From SCUN01 sp964343975 (GTDB lineage Bacteria; Acidobacteriota; Vicinamibacteria; Vicinamibacterales; SCN-69-37), in assembly GCA_964343975.1 (NCBI GenBank), contig CAYFLU010000148.1:1-8281 (forward strand): a stretch of DNA of 8,281 bases, in the 5' to 3' direction. Below the pieces are notes generated by a model. That model ran no database searches. It saw only the letters and a program-made list of their open reading frames with translations, and had not been told where the DNA came from. Positions 1 through 5,614 of the stretch are shown here, one piece after another. Position 1 is the stretch's first letter, and each line of letters begins with the position of its first letter. Made by a program: the position numbers and the translations under genes.

Positions 1-530
1 TGTTCTACGCGGGCACGTCGGGCCGGCCGTTCACGATGGCCTTCAGCCGCGATGTGAACGGCGATGGCCGTGGCACGAACGACCTGCTCTACATCCCGGC
101 CTCGGCGACCGAGAGCGGGTTCACCTACACGGGCGGTTCGTACAACGACCTGCTGACCTTCATGCAGGCGGATCCGTGCCTCAAGGACTACATCGGCAAG
201 ATCATTCCGCGTAACGCCTGCCGTGGTCCGTGGACGAACACCCTCGACGGCAAGCTCGCGATTCAGCTGCCGTTCAAGAAGGTGAAGGCCGAGATCACGC
301 TCGATGCGCTGAACCTGATCAACCTGTTCGACAACAAGGGCGGGTTGTTCCAGTACGCGTCGTTCAACCAGCTCCAGGTGATCAGCTCGGTGCCGACGTC
401 GGTCACCGCGACGGCGCCGTTCACGGGCTACAACCTCTCGACGCTCACCGGGACGACGTTCACGAAGTTCTTCCGTGACGACCTCCGGTCGCGTTGGCAG
501 CTGCAGCTCGGCGGCCGCATCCGGTTCTAG
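1..530 (+). CDS. TonB-dependent receptor, Oar-like, C-terminal end (partial)
   Basis: This is the 3' end of an outer-membrane receptor gene whose start lies left of the window. The first full codon is at position 3 and the stop is TAG at 528-530, leaving 175 visible residues. The sequence has alternating hydrophobic/polar beta-strand character. It carries a 'DVNGDGRGTNDLLYIP' segment typical of the last extracellular loops of Oar/carboxypeptidase-regulatory-like TonB receptors, then 'RNACRGPW', then a barrel strand 'ALNLINLFD'. It ends in 'LQLGGRIRF', with the terminal aromatic residue expected of the BAM recognition signal. Two cysteines, at visible residues 59 and 73, could form a disulfide in one loop. 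The family imports siderophores, glycans or peptides, or serves in surface assembly. The substrate cannot be judged because the plug and the TonB box are outside the window. A strong hairpin follows the stop, so this is the last gene of its transcript. Confidence 0.85.
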   Translation, partial: FYAGTSGRPFTMAFSRDVNGDGRGTNDLLYIPASATESGFTYTGGSYNDLLTFMQADPCLKDYIGKIIPRNACRGPWTNTLDGKLAIQLPFKKVKAEITLDALNLINLFDNKGGLFQYASFNQLQVISSVPTSVTATAPFTGYNLSTLTGTTFTKFFRDDLRSRWQLQLGGRIRF

Positions 531-551
531 TTCGCACCACCCCCACACACA

Positions 552-595
552 AACGGGCCCGGCGGCATCAGCCGCCGGGCCCGTTGTCGTTTTCG
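552..595. terminator. Bidirectional intrinsic terminator between convergent genes
   Basis: A perfect 15-bp inverted repeat (552-566 with 571-585) closes a 4-base ATCA loop and is very GC-rich. On the plus strand it is followed by GTCGTTTT. On the minus strand it is followed by TTTGTGTGTG. It lies 21 bp after the receptor stop and 26 bp beyond the methyltransferase stop, so it is placed to end both convergent transcripts. The T-tracts are short on both sides, so efficiency is inferred from the stem. Confidence 0.85.
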
Positions 596-611
596 GGGAG
601 AGTGGGTGCGC

Positions 612-1490
612 TCAGTCGAGCGCGTGCTGAATCCGGTCCACGGCTTCACGCAGGTAGTGCTCGTCCATCTCGATGCCGATGAAGTCCAGTCCGAGCTTGG
701 CCGCGGCCACGCCCGTGTTGCCGATGCCCAGGAACGGGTCCATCACCGCGCCGGCCCGATCGAGCCCATGGAGGAGGAAGCACTGCTCCGGCACCTTCGG
801 CGGGAAGGACGCCGGGTGCGGGCGTTCCTTGTCGCGGCTCTGAATCGTCTCGTAGGGGATGAACCAGGTGTTGCCGCGGCAGCGCTTGCCGTCACCGGCC
901 GCCGCCCACCTCTTGATATTCGAGGGGTCCTGATAGGGCACCCCCACAGCGCGCCGGTCCAGCCGCGTGCGACCGCCGGGGCTGAAGTGGAAGATGAACT
1001 CGTGGCAGTCATTCACGAAGCGGTCGCTGTTGATCGGCTTGTAGTGGCCGACCGCCAGGTCGCGCTCGAGCCCCGCATTGGCACCCGCGGCGTCACGGTC
1101 GATCGCGATCGACTTCACCCAGTGAATCGTGTTCTGAAGCTTGAAGTACCGGCGGGCAATCTGTGCCACCTCGAGCGGCACCCACGGATCAGTCGGCTTG
1201 GCGCCGACGTTCAGGAAGAACGACCCGTCCGTGTGCATCGCCTTGGCGGCGCTGCGCATCCAGCGGTCGGTCCAATTGAGGTACTCCGTCCGGGGCATGT
1301 CGTCTTCGTAGCTCCGGTATTTGACTCCGATGTTGTAGGGGGGCGACGTTACGATGACCCCGACGGACCCCGGGTCGATGGCGGGGAGGACGGACAAGCA
1401 GTCTCCCAAGTAGAAACGCATGCGAGCTTTGCCGACAGAGAGTTCCTGCCACGGCCGGACGGGCCGCGAGGAGCGGAGCGCGAGTGCCAT
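612..1490 (-). CDS. Solitary beta-class DNA methyltransferase (N6-adenine or N4-cytosine)
   Basis: Predicted S-adenosylmethionine-dependent methyltransferase of 292 aa that modifies an exocyclic amino group in a specific DNA site. The motif order is that of the beta class. A motif X-like 'FYLGDCLSVL' (about 26-35) comes first, followed by the catalytic motif IV TSPPYN (48-53). A variable target-recognition stretch (about 130-224) leads to HPASFP (225-230). The SAM-binding motif I 'DPFLGIGNTG' (251-260) comes late, with 'IGIEMDE' (271-277) providing the acidic motif II residue. TSPPY occurs in both m4C and m6A enzymes, so the modified base is not assigned. No restriction endonuclease is encoded within about 1.1 kb on its right, and on its left is the convergent receptor, so it appears to be an orphan enzyme. 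Start choice: ATG at 1490 has an AGG only about 1-3 bases upstream. The in-frame ATG at 1421 (residue 24) begins just before the conserved domain and may be the true start. The gene ends 26 bp from the shared terminator. Confidence 0.88.
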   Translation of the reverse strand: MALALRSSRPVRPWQELSVGKARMRFYLGDCLSVLPAIDPGSVGVIVTSPPYNIGVKYRSYEDDMPRTEYLNWTDRWMRSAAKAMHTDGSFFLNVGAKPTDPWVPLEVAQIARRYFKLQNTIHWVKSIAIDRDAAGANAGLERDLAVGHYKPINSDRFVNDCHEFIFHFSPGGRTRLDRRAVGVPYQDPSNIKRWAAAGDGKRCRGNTWFIPYETIQSRDKERPHPASFPPKVPEQCFLLHGLDRAGAVMDPFLGIGNTGVAAAKLGLDFIGIEMDEHYLREAVDRIQHALD

Positions 1491-1596
1491 ACCTAAGATC
1501 TGTCGGACGAACGAGGCAGGAAGTACAGAGGGGGGCAGCGGGTCGGCGGAACGACGGGAGGTGTCTTCCGGCCGACCGGGCGAAAACGGGAGGAGC
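1491..1596. other. Intergenic stretch between methyltransferase and small gene
   Basis: No gene is supported here. A 7-bp inverted repeat, GGTCGGC (1541-1547) with GCCGACC (1571-1577), has a 23-base loop and no adjacent T-run on the minus strand, so it is not called a terminator. I found no convincing promoter for the methyltransferase. Confidence 0.4.
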
Positions 1597-1803
1597 TTAG
1601 GACGCGCGGACGATCACGCCACCGAGGCCATGCGCGACGCGGTTGGGCGCCACCGGCTGGTTGCGCTGATGCCCGGAATGGCCGCAGCCCATGCCTTTTT
1701 CTTCGATGTACGTGATCTCACGGTCAGTGGCCATCTCGTGGTACCGACCCGAGACGCAACCACAGGACAACGTCGTGAATCCCAACAGGCGAACGAGGCT
1801 CAT
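1597..1803 (-). CDS. Small Cys/His-rich protein, possible zinc-binding (68 aa)
   Basis: A small protein that I do not recognise by name. The reading frame could begin at 1842. The better start is ATG at 1803, because GGCAGGAG (plus-strand 1811-1818) sits 7 bases upstream of it as a strong Shine-Dalgarno, giving 68 aa. After a short hydrophobic start (MSLVRLLGF) it has C14-x-C16, then 'GRYHEMATDREITYIEEKG', then C40-x-H42-x-x-H45. The spacing of two metal-ligand-like pairs around a predicted beta-hairpin resembles a miniature zinc ribbon or treble clef. Metal binding is inference. The C-terminal tail (about 46-68) is basic and probably loose. There is no clear signal peptide: the N-terminus is too short and leads straight into the cysteines. 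It lies 106 bp upstream of the methyltransferase and 111 bp downstream of the membrane-protein gene, all on the same strand. The longer antisense frame across this stretch has no comparable ribosome site or protein-like composition. Confidence 0.62.
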   Translation of the reverse strand: MSLVRLLGFTTLSCGCVSGRYHEMATDREITYIEEKGMGCGHSGHQRNQPVAPNRVAHGLGGVIVRAS

Positions 1804-1810
1804 ACGTACA

Positions 1811-1818
1811 CTCCTGCC
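1811..1818 (-). promoter_or_regulatory. Ribosome binding site of the small Cys/His protein
   Basis: On the minus strand GGCAGGAG lies 7 bases before ATG at 1803. It is among the best Shine-Dalgarno matches in the window. It decides both that the small frame is translated and which methionine is used, since the upstream in-frame ATG at 1842 has no such site. Confidence 0.6.
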
Positions 1819-1830
1819 TTTCTCTACCTT

Positions 1831-1861
1831 CCGATACTGCAATCGGCATGCCGTGTATCGG
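1831..1861. repeat. Nested inverted repeat upstream of the small gene
   Basis: CCGATAC (1831-1837) pairs with GTATCGG (1855-1861). Inside this pair is a perfect 10-bp palindrome, CGGCATGCCG (1844-1853). The dyad begins 28 bases upstream of the small protein's ATG on the minus strand. It could be an operator or a leader-RNA hairpin. There is no T-run next to it, so it does not look like an intrinsic terminator for the upstream membrane-protein gene. Confidence 0.5.
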
Positions 1862-1909
1862 CTTGAGTCGCGTAGAGGGAGAGTGGCGATGGCGCACGTG
1901 CGACTGCGT

Positions 1910-1964
1910 CGAAATTACCTCTCTTGTTGGATCTTTGACACCAAGGAGTTGGACGAAATTACCT
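1910..1964. repeat. 11-bp direct repeat spanning the 3' end of the membrane-protein gene
   Basis: CGAAATTACCT occurs at 1910-1920 and again at 1954-1964, a period of 44 bp. The distal copy supplies the gene's TAA stop (1915-1917). The other copy is read in a different frame as part of the coding sequence. The region between them is less GC-rich than its surroundings. A duplication or small insertion is possible. Confidence 0.45.
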
Positions 1965-2505
1965 GATCGAGTGCCGCCAGATCGTGCGCGCGCTGCTGCG
2001 CGGCAAATCGGCGCGCCAGCAGCACGCGGATCGAAAAGGCCGCGTGGCAGGTGATGCCGACGCCCGCTTCCATGGCGGTGCCGGCGAACAACACTGGCAG
2101 GAGATTGACGAAAGTGGCGAGCAGGAAGACGCCGCCGAACAGCGAGTCGAGGCCTCCCGGTGACAGCCAACGGGCGCCCATGCCCATCGCCACGTGCTCC
2201 CACGCCGGTGCCGTGACGTCGCCGCGTTCGTGCACGCGCTGGATGTATCGTCCGACTCGCTCGACGCCCGTGTGGATGGCGAGGACGACCTCAAACCCGC
2301 CGATCAGGACAACCAGGGGGATCAGGCCGGCCAGAGGGTGGCTGTCGATCGCCCACGCCGCGAACGCGAGTACCGCCCACACGGCCCACGCCGCAAACGC
2401 GATGGCCATGCGTGCGGTGCCCCGCGTCTGGACCGTCGCGCGGAGCGACCGATACTCCTCATGAGCGAGTGTGCGCGTGTCTGCCGAAGGGATCGGATCT
2501 GCCAT
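1915..2505 (-). CDS. Uncharacterised multi-pass inner-membrane protein (196 aa)
   Basis: An integral membrane protein of unknown function. The start is ATG at 2505, with AGAGG (plus-strand 2510-2514) four bases upstream. The frame stays open far into the neighbouring gene, but that extension is antisense, Arg-rich and not protein-like. A soluble N-terminus with charged residues (about 1-32, 'LAHEEYRSLRATVQTRG') comes first. Apparent transmembrane segments follow at about 33-52 (Ala/Trp-rich), 57-77, 120-143 and possibly 147-164. Between the second and third is a polar loop (about 78-118) rich in Arg and His. The short C-terminal tail (about 165-196) is hydrophilic and ends 'KIQQER'. No catalytic motif is visible and I cannot assign a family. 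It is divergent from the D-Ala-D-Ala peptidase gene with a 108-bp shared upstream region. It is followed on its own strand by the small Cys/His gene after 111 bp. The last 18 codons lie within an 11-bp direct repeat and are less GC-rich than the rest. Confidence 0.7.
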   Translation of the reverse strand: MADPIPSADTRTLAHEEYRSLRATVQTRGTARMAIAFAAWAVWAVLAFAAWAIDSHPLAGLIPLVVLIGGFEVVLAIHTGVERVGRYIQRVHERGDVTAPAWEHVAMGMGARWLSPGGLDSLFGGVFLLATFVNLLPVLFAGTAMEAGVGITCHAAFSIRVLLARRFAAQQRAHDLAALDQVISSNSLVSKIQQER

Positions 2506-2517
2506 GGGGCCTCTGTA

Positions 2518-2549
2518 CGGGCAACGCGGTGTGCAACTTCGGGCAACGC
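2518..2549. repeat. Direct repeats in the divergent intergenic region
   Basis: CGGGCAACGC occurs at 2518-2527 and 2540-2549, 22 bp apart, about two helical turns. The core GCAAC also appears between them at 2533-2537 and once more at 2601-2605, close to the peptidase start. Iterated half-sites between divergent genes suggest a regulator-binding region, but no regulator is encoded in the window. Confidence 0.4.
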
Positions 2550-2565
2550 AAATAGCCGGTACCCA

Positions 2566-2595
2566 TTGCAGCGCTTGTACTTGTGATGGTACTAT
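2566..2595 (+). promoter_or_regulatory. Candidate sigma-70-like promoter for the dac-glgA-trxA-trxB cluster
   Basis: TTGCAG (2566-2571) and TACTAT (2590-2595) are separated by 18 bp and resemble -35 and -10 elements at three and four matching positions. Transcription would start near 2602, leaving a leader of only about 12 bases. This fits the lack of a visible Shine-Dalgarno before ATG 2614. It is a weak match, supported mainly by position. Confidence 0.3.
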
Positions 2596-2613
2596 CCCTC
2601 GCAACTCACGGCG

Positions 2614-3753
2614 ATGACTCTTCAGAGACCTTCTCGACTTTGGATCGGCGCCCTCGGTGCCGTGATGACATTGGCCGTGGCGTCGCCGGTGCTGGCCACC
2701 CCGAAGCGCGGTGGACGCAAGCAGGCGCAGACCGCGCCGGCCAAGCCGAGCACGACAACGACCGCCAAGGCGCCGGCCAAGTCGGCGACGACTCAGACGA
2801 AGGCGACGACCCCGGCCAAGCCGGCCAGCACGGCCAGCGCCGCGACGAAGCTCGCGATTGCGCGCGCGCAGGCTGCGGCTCGGGCTAAGGCCGCCGCGGA
2901 TGCCCGCGCGGCCGCCGCCGTCACCTCGCCCCGCTTCAAGCGCGATGCCTCCGGCAACCTCGTGCCGGATGTGCGTGCGGCCGCGGCGATTGTCTTCAAT
3001 CCGCAGACCGGCGAAGTGCTCTGGGAAGAGAACTCGCACGAGCAGCGTTCGATTGCCAGCCTCACGAAAGTGATGACGGCGGTCACGTTCATCGCGGACG
3101 ACCCCGATCTCAACCAGCCCGTGCTGATCACCCGCGCCGATACGCTCAATGCGTCGGTCACGCACCTGCAGACGGGGGACCTCGTGACGTGGGGCGACCT
3201 GCTCCATCTGGCGCTGATCGCGTCGGACAACGCCGCGGCCCGCGCACTGGCGCGCACCTCGGAAGGCGGCACGCCGGCCTTTGTCGGCCGCATGAACGAC
3301 ATGGCCCGCCAGCTCGGTCTGACGAACACGCACTACCTCGACCCGTCGGGCCTCGTCGCCGACAACGTCTCTTCGGCGTACGACATGTCGCACCTGATCG
3401 CGTTTACCGCCGGCGACAAGACGCTCGGTCCGATCATGCGCACGGCCGAATACACGATCAAGACGCCGCGCCGCACCATCCAGATCCACAGCACGAACAA
3501 GCTGCTCAACACGGACATCGACGTCCGCGGCGGCAAGACCGGCTTCATTGCGAAGGCGGGCTATTGCCTCGCGACGCTCCTTCAGGTGCCGAAGGGCAGC
3601 CAGGTGGCGGTCGTCGTGCTCGGCGCCGCCAACAGTGCCACGCGTTTCTGGGAAGCACGCCACCTCTTCAATTGGGTGGTGGGCAAGGCGCAGGGCATCA
3701 TTGGAACCGACGATGACGCCCGTCCCGTCGAGCAGCACCTCGACCTCCGCTAG
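2614..3753 (+). CDS. Serine D-Ala-D-Ala carboxypeptidase/endopeptidase (peptidase S11, PBP7-like)
   Basis: A low-molecular-weight penicillin-binding protein acting on peptidoglycan peptides in the periplasm. A signal peptide is clear: RPSRLW, a hydrophobic core to about residue 23, then cleavage after VLA (28). Residues about 30-75 form a Lys/Ala/Thr/Pro-rich linker and 76-103 an Ala/Arg-rich likely helix. The catalytic domain follows from about 120. All three active-site motifs are present: S149-L-T-K152 (nucleophile and general base), S204-D-N206, and K308-T-G310. The domain ends only about 70 residues after KTG and there is no obvious C-terminal membrane anchor. This fits the endopeptidase PBP7-type better than PBP5, which carries an extra C-terminal domain. 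D,D-endopeptidase and D,D-carboxypeptidase activity cannot be told apart by sequence alone. ATG 2614 lacks a good Shine-Dalgarno, but it puts the signal peptide exactly at the N-terminus. It is the first gene of the plus-strand cluster, and its 3' end overlaps the likely glgA start. Confidence 0.9.
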   Translation: MTLQRPSRLWIGALGAVMTLAVASPVLATPKRGGRKQAQTAPAKPSTTTTAKAPAKSATTQTKATTPAKPASTASAATKLAIARAQAAARAKAAADARAAAAVTSPRFKRDASGNLVPDVRAAAAIVFNPQTGEVLWEENSHEQRSIASLTKVMTAVTFIADDPDLNQPVLITRADTLNASVTHLQTGDLVTWGDLLHLALIASDNAAARALARTSEGGTPAFVGRMNDMARQLGLTNTHYLDPSGLVADNVSSAYDMSHLIAFTAGDKTLGPIMRTAEYTIKTPRRTIQIHSTNKLLNTDIDVRGGKTGFIAKAGYCLATLLQVPKGSQVAVVVLGAANSATRFWEARHLFNWVVGKAQGIIGTDDDARPVEQHLDLR

Positions 3754-5260
3754 TCCTCGTTCGCTTTCGGCTCGTCGCTACGCCGGGCGCACGCCGCGCC
3801 TGCACGTGCTCATGGTGTCGTCAGAAATGGCGCCGTGGGCCAAGACGGGCGGCCTGGCCGATGTCCTCGCCGGCCTGCCGGCCGCGCTCGCGCGCCAGGG
3901 ACACGCGGTCACCGTCGTGCTGCCGCGCTATCGCGGCATCGACGCCGGTCCGGTCACCGAGACCGGTCGCGTCGTCCAACTCGGGCAGGTCCGCCACACC
4001 ATCGATGTCCATGCCCGCACGGGTGAAGACGGCGTGCGCACGATCTTCATCGCGTGCCCGGCGCTCTACGACCGCGCGGGATTCTATGGCGCGGGCGGAC
4101 AGGACTTCGCTGATAACGCGGATCGATTTGCCATCCTCGCGGCGGCCGCGCTCGATGTCGTCGAAGGCGAGCGGCCGAGTGGCGCCACGATCGTGCACGC
4201 ACACGATTGGCAGGCTGGTCTGGTGCCGCTGCTGTTGCGGTCGCAGCCGCGGCGCTGGCCGCGGTTGTCGCGCGCGGGCCTGATCTTCACCATTCACAAC
4301 CTGGCGTATCAGGGCCGCTTTCCGAAAGAGATCGTGCCGCGCTTCGGCCTCGACTGGAGCGTGTTCACGATGGAGGGCGCGGAGTTCTGGAACGAATTCA
4401 GCTTCCTCAAAGCCGGCGTCGCGTTCAGTGACTACGTCACGACGGTCAGTCCGAAGTACGCGCAAGAGACACTTACGGCCGAGTTCGGGTACGGCTTCGA
4501 AGGCGCGCTCGAGACACTCGGCGAGCGCTACCTCGGGATCTTGAACGGCATCGATCCCGACGTGTGGAATCCGGCGACCGATCCGTACCTGCCGGCGCAC
4601 TTCACGGCGGAGGATCTGACGGGGAAGCGCGAGTGCAAGCGCGCGCTGCTCAACACGTTCAGCTTGCCGCAGGGCGACGACGCGTTGGCGCGCCCGGTGA
4701 TCGCGATGGTCTCGCGTCTCGTGGCGCAAAAAGGTCTCGACTGGATTCATGCCGCGGCCGACGAACTCATGGCGCTCGACGCGACGTGGGTGGTGTTGGG
4801 CTCGGGGGAAGCGAAATACGAACAGATGTGGCAGACGCTGCGCGATCGGCATCCGTCGCGTGTGGGCGTGTACTTCGGCTTCGACGAGCGGCGCGCGCAT
4901 CTGTGCGAAGCCGGGGCCGATCTCTTCCTGATGCCATCGCGTTTCGAGCCGTGCGGGTTGAACCAGATGTACAGCCTGCGGTACGGCACGGTGCCGGTCG
5001 TGCATGCCGTCGGCGGATTGGATGACACGATTCGCACGTATCGCCCGAACGCGCGGCACGCGAACGGGTTCAAGTTCTCGGGCGGTTCGCCGTCGGCGCT
5101 GGTCGCGACGTTGCGTCAGGCGCTGCGGCTTTACCACAACCCCCTTCAGTGGACGCGACTCATGGCCGAGGGCATGGCCGACGACCATTCGTGGGACCAG
5201 TCCGCGCGGGAATATGTCAAAGTGTATAAGCGAGCTCGACGGGACGCGCGTGACCGGTAA
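3713..5260 (+). CDS. glgA: Glycogen synthase (ADP-glucose type, GT5)
   Basis: Transfers glucose from ADP-glucose to the non-reducing end of an alpha-1,4-glucan in the cytoplasm. It has the GT-B fold of family GT5. 'VLMVSSEMAPWAKTGGLADV' (32-51) holds the K-T-G-G ADP-glucose loop at 44-47. HAHDWQ (162-167) and 'FTIHNLAYQG' are typical of the N-terminal domain. 'ILNGIDPDVWNP' lies at the hinge. 'SRLVAQKGLD' opens the C-terminal domain. 'PSRFEPCGLNQ' includes E412, in the conserved E-x7-E-type motif region. The C-terminus is complete. Start: ATG 3713 has GGAA six bases upstream and overlaps the peptidase gene by 41 bp. It gives 515 aa with an extra Ser/Thr/Arg-rich N-terminus of about 29 residues compared with the usual family start. 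In-frame alternatives at CTG 3800, GTG 3806 and ATG 3812 lack ribosome sites, and the last would remove part of the first beta strand. No glgB or glgC is present here. Confidence 0.93.
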   Translation: MTPVPSSSTSTSASPRSLSARRYAGRTPRLHVLMVSSEMAPWAKTGGLADVLAGLPAALARQGHAVTVVLPRYRGIDAGPVTETGRVVQLGQVRHTIDVHARTGEDGVRTIFIACPALYDRAGFYGAGGQDFADNADRFAILAAAALDVVEGERPSGATIVHAHDWQAGLVPLLLRSQPRRWPRLSRAGLIFTIHNLAYQGRFPKEIVPRFGLDWSVFTMEGAEFWNEFSFLKAGVAFSDYVTTVSPKYAQETLTAEFGYGFEGALETLGERYLGILNGIDPDVWNPATDPYLPAHFTAEDLTGKRECKRALLNTFSLPQGDDALARPVIAMVSRLVAQKGLDWIHAAADELMALDATWVVLGSGEAKYEQMWQTLRDRHPSRVGVYFGFDERRAHLCEAGADLFLMPSRFEPCGLNQMYSLRYGTVPVVHAVGGLDDTIRTYRPNARHANGFKFSGGSPSALVATLRQALRLYHNPLQWTRLMAEGMADDHSWDQSAREYVKVYKRARRDARDR

Positions 5261-5281
5261 CCGCGCGAGGACAAAACGAAC

Positions 5282-5614
5282 ATGGCATCAGACAAGATCG
5301 TGACGTTTACGGACAGCAACTTCGACGCGGACGTGCTCAAGGCGAATACGCCGGTGCTCGTCGACTTCTGGGCGGAGTGGTGCGGCCCCTGCCGTGCGCT
5401 CGGTCCGACGATCGACGCCCTGGCGGCGGAATACGCCGGCCGCGTGCGCGTGGGCAAGCTCAACGTCGACGAGAATCAGCACGTGACGATTCAGTATCAG
5501 GTCCGCGGCATTCCCGCGGTGATGCTGTTCAAGGGCGGCCAGATGGTCGACCAGATCGTCGGCCTCGCCGATAAGTCCGCGTTCAAGCAGATGCTGGACA
5601 AGCACCTTGCGTAA
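5282..5614 (+). CDS. trxA: Thioredoxin
   Basis: A cytoplasmic thiol-disulfide reductant of 110 aa, the normal length for thioredoxin 1. The active site is W33-C-G-P-C37 within 'VDFWAEWCGPC'. The cis-proline P78 in 'RGIPAVMLF' and the C-terminal 'FKGGQMVDQIVG' complete the fold signature. There are no other cysteines, and no signal peptide or extra domain. ATG 5282 is 21 bp after the glgA stop, with GCGAGG at 5265-5270 as a plausible ribosome site at slightly long spacing (11). Its stop overlaps the TTG start of thioredoxin reductase, so the pair is very likely translationally coupled and its reductant is made alongside it. Confidence 0.97.
   Translation: MASDKIVTFTDSNFDADVLKANTPVLVDFWAEWCGPCRALGPTIDALAAEYAGRVRVGKLNVDENQHVTIQYQVRGIPAVMLFKGGQMVDQIVGLADKSAFKQMLDKHLA

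Noticed and set aside
606..1496. 296-codon plus-strand open frame antisense to the methyltransferase
   Set aside because: The minus strand carries all methyltransferase motifs. The plus frame lacks family features and spans the convergent gene's full length by codon-bias shadowing.
1541..1577. 7-bp inverted repeat between the small gene and the methyltransferase
   Set aside because: A 23-base loop and no poly-T make it a poor terminator or leader hairpin.
1420..1866. 148-codon plus-strand frame over the small Cys/His gene
   Set aside because: It has no ribosome site and a low-complexity Arg/Ser/Glu-rich start, and it overlaps both the methyltransferase 5' end and the better supported minus-strand small gene.
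1893..1902. 10-bp palindrome CGCACGTGCG downstream of the membrane-protein stop
   Set aside because: It is short, has no T-run and no second copy. Palindromes of this length occur by chance in GC-rich sequence, so it is not called a terminator or operator.
2506..3738. N-terminal extension of the membrane protein to 607 aa
   Set aside because: The extension is antisense to the D-Ala-D-Ala peptidase and is Arg/Gly-rich. ATG 2505 with AGAGG gives a normal membrane protein.
3821..5188. 455-codon minus-strand open frame across glgA
   Set aside because: It is antisense to a clearly identified GlgA, is His/Arg-rich with no recognisable motif, and is of the type expected from codon bias in GC-rich DNA.
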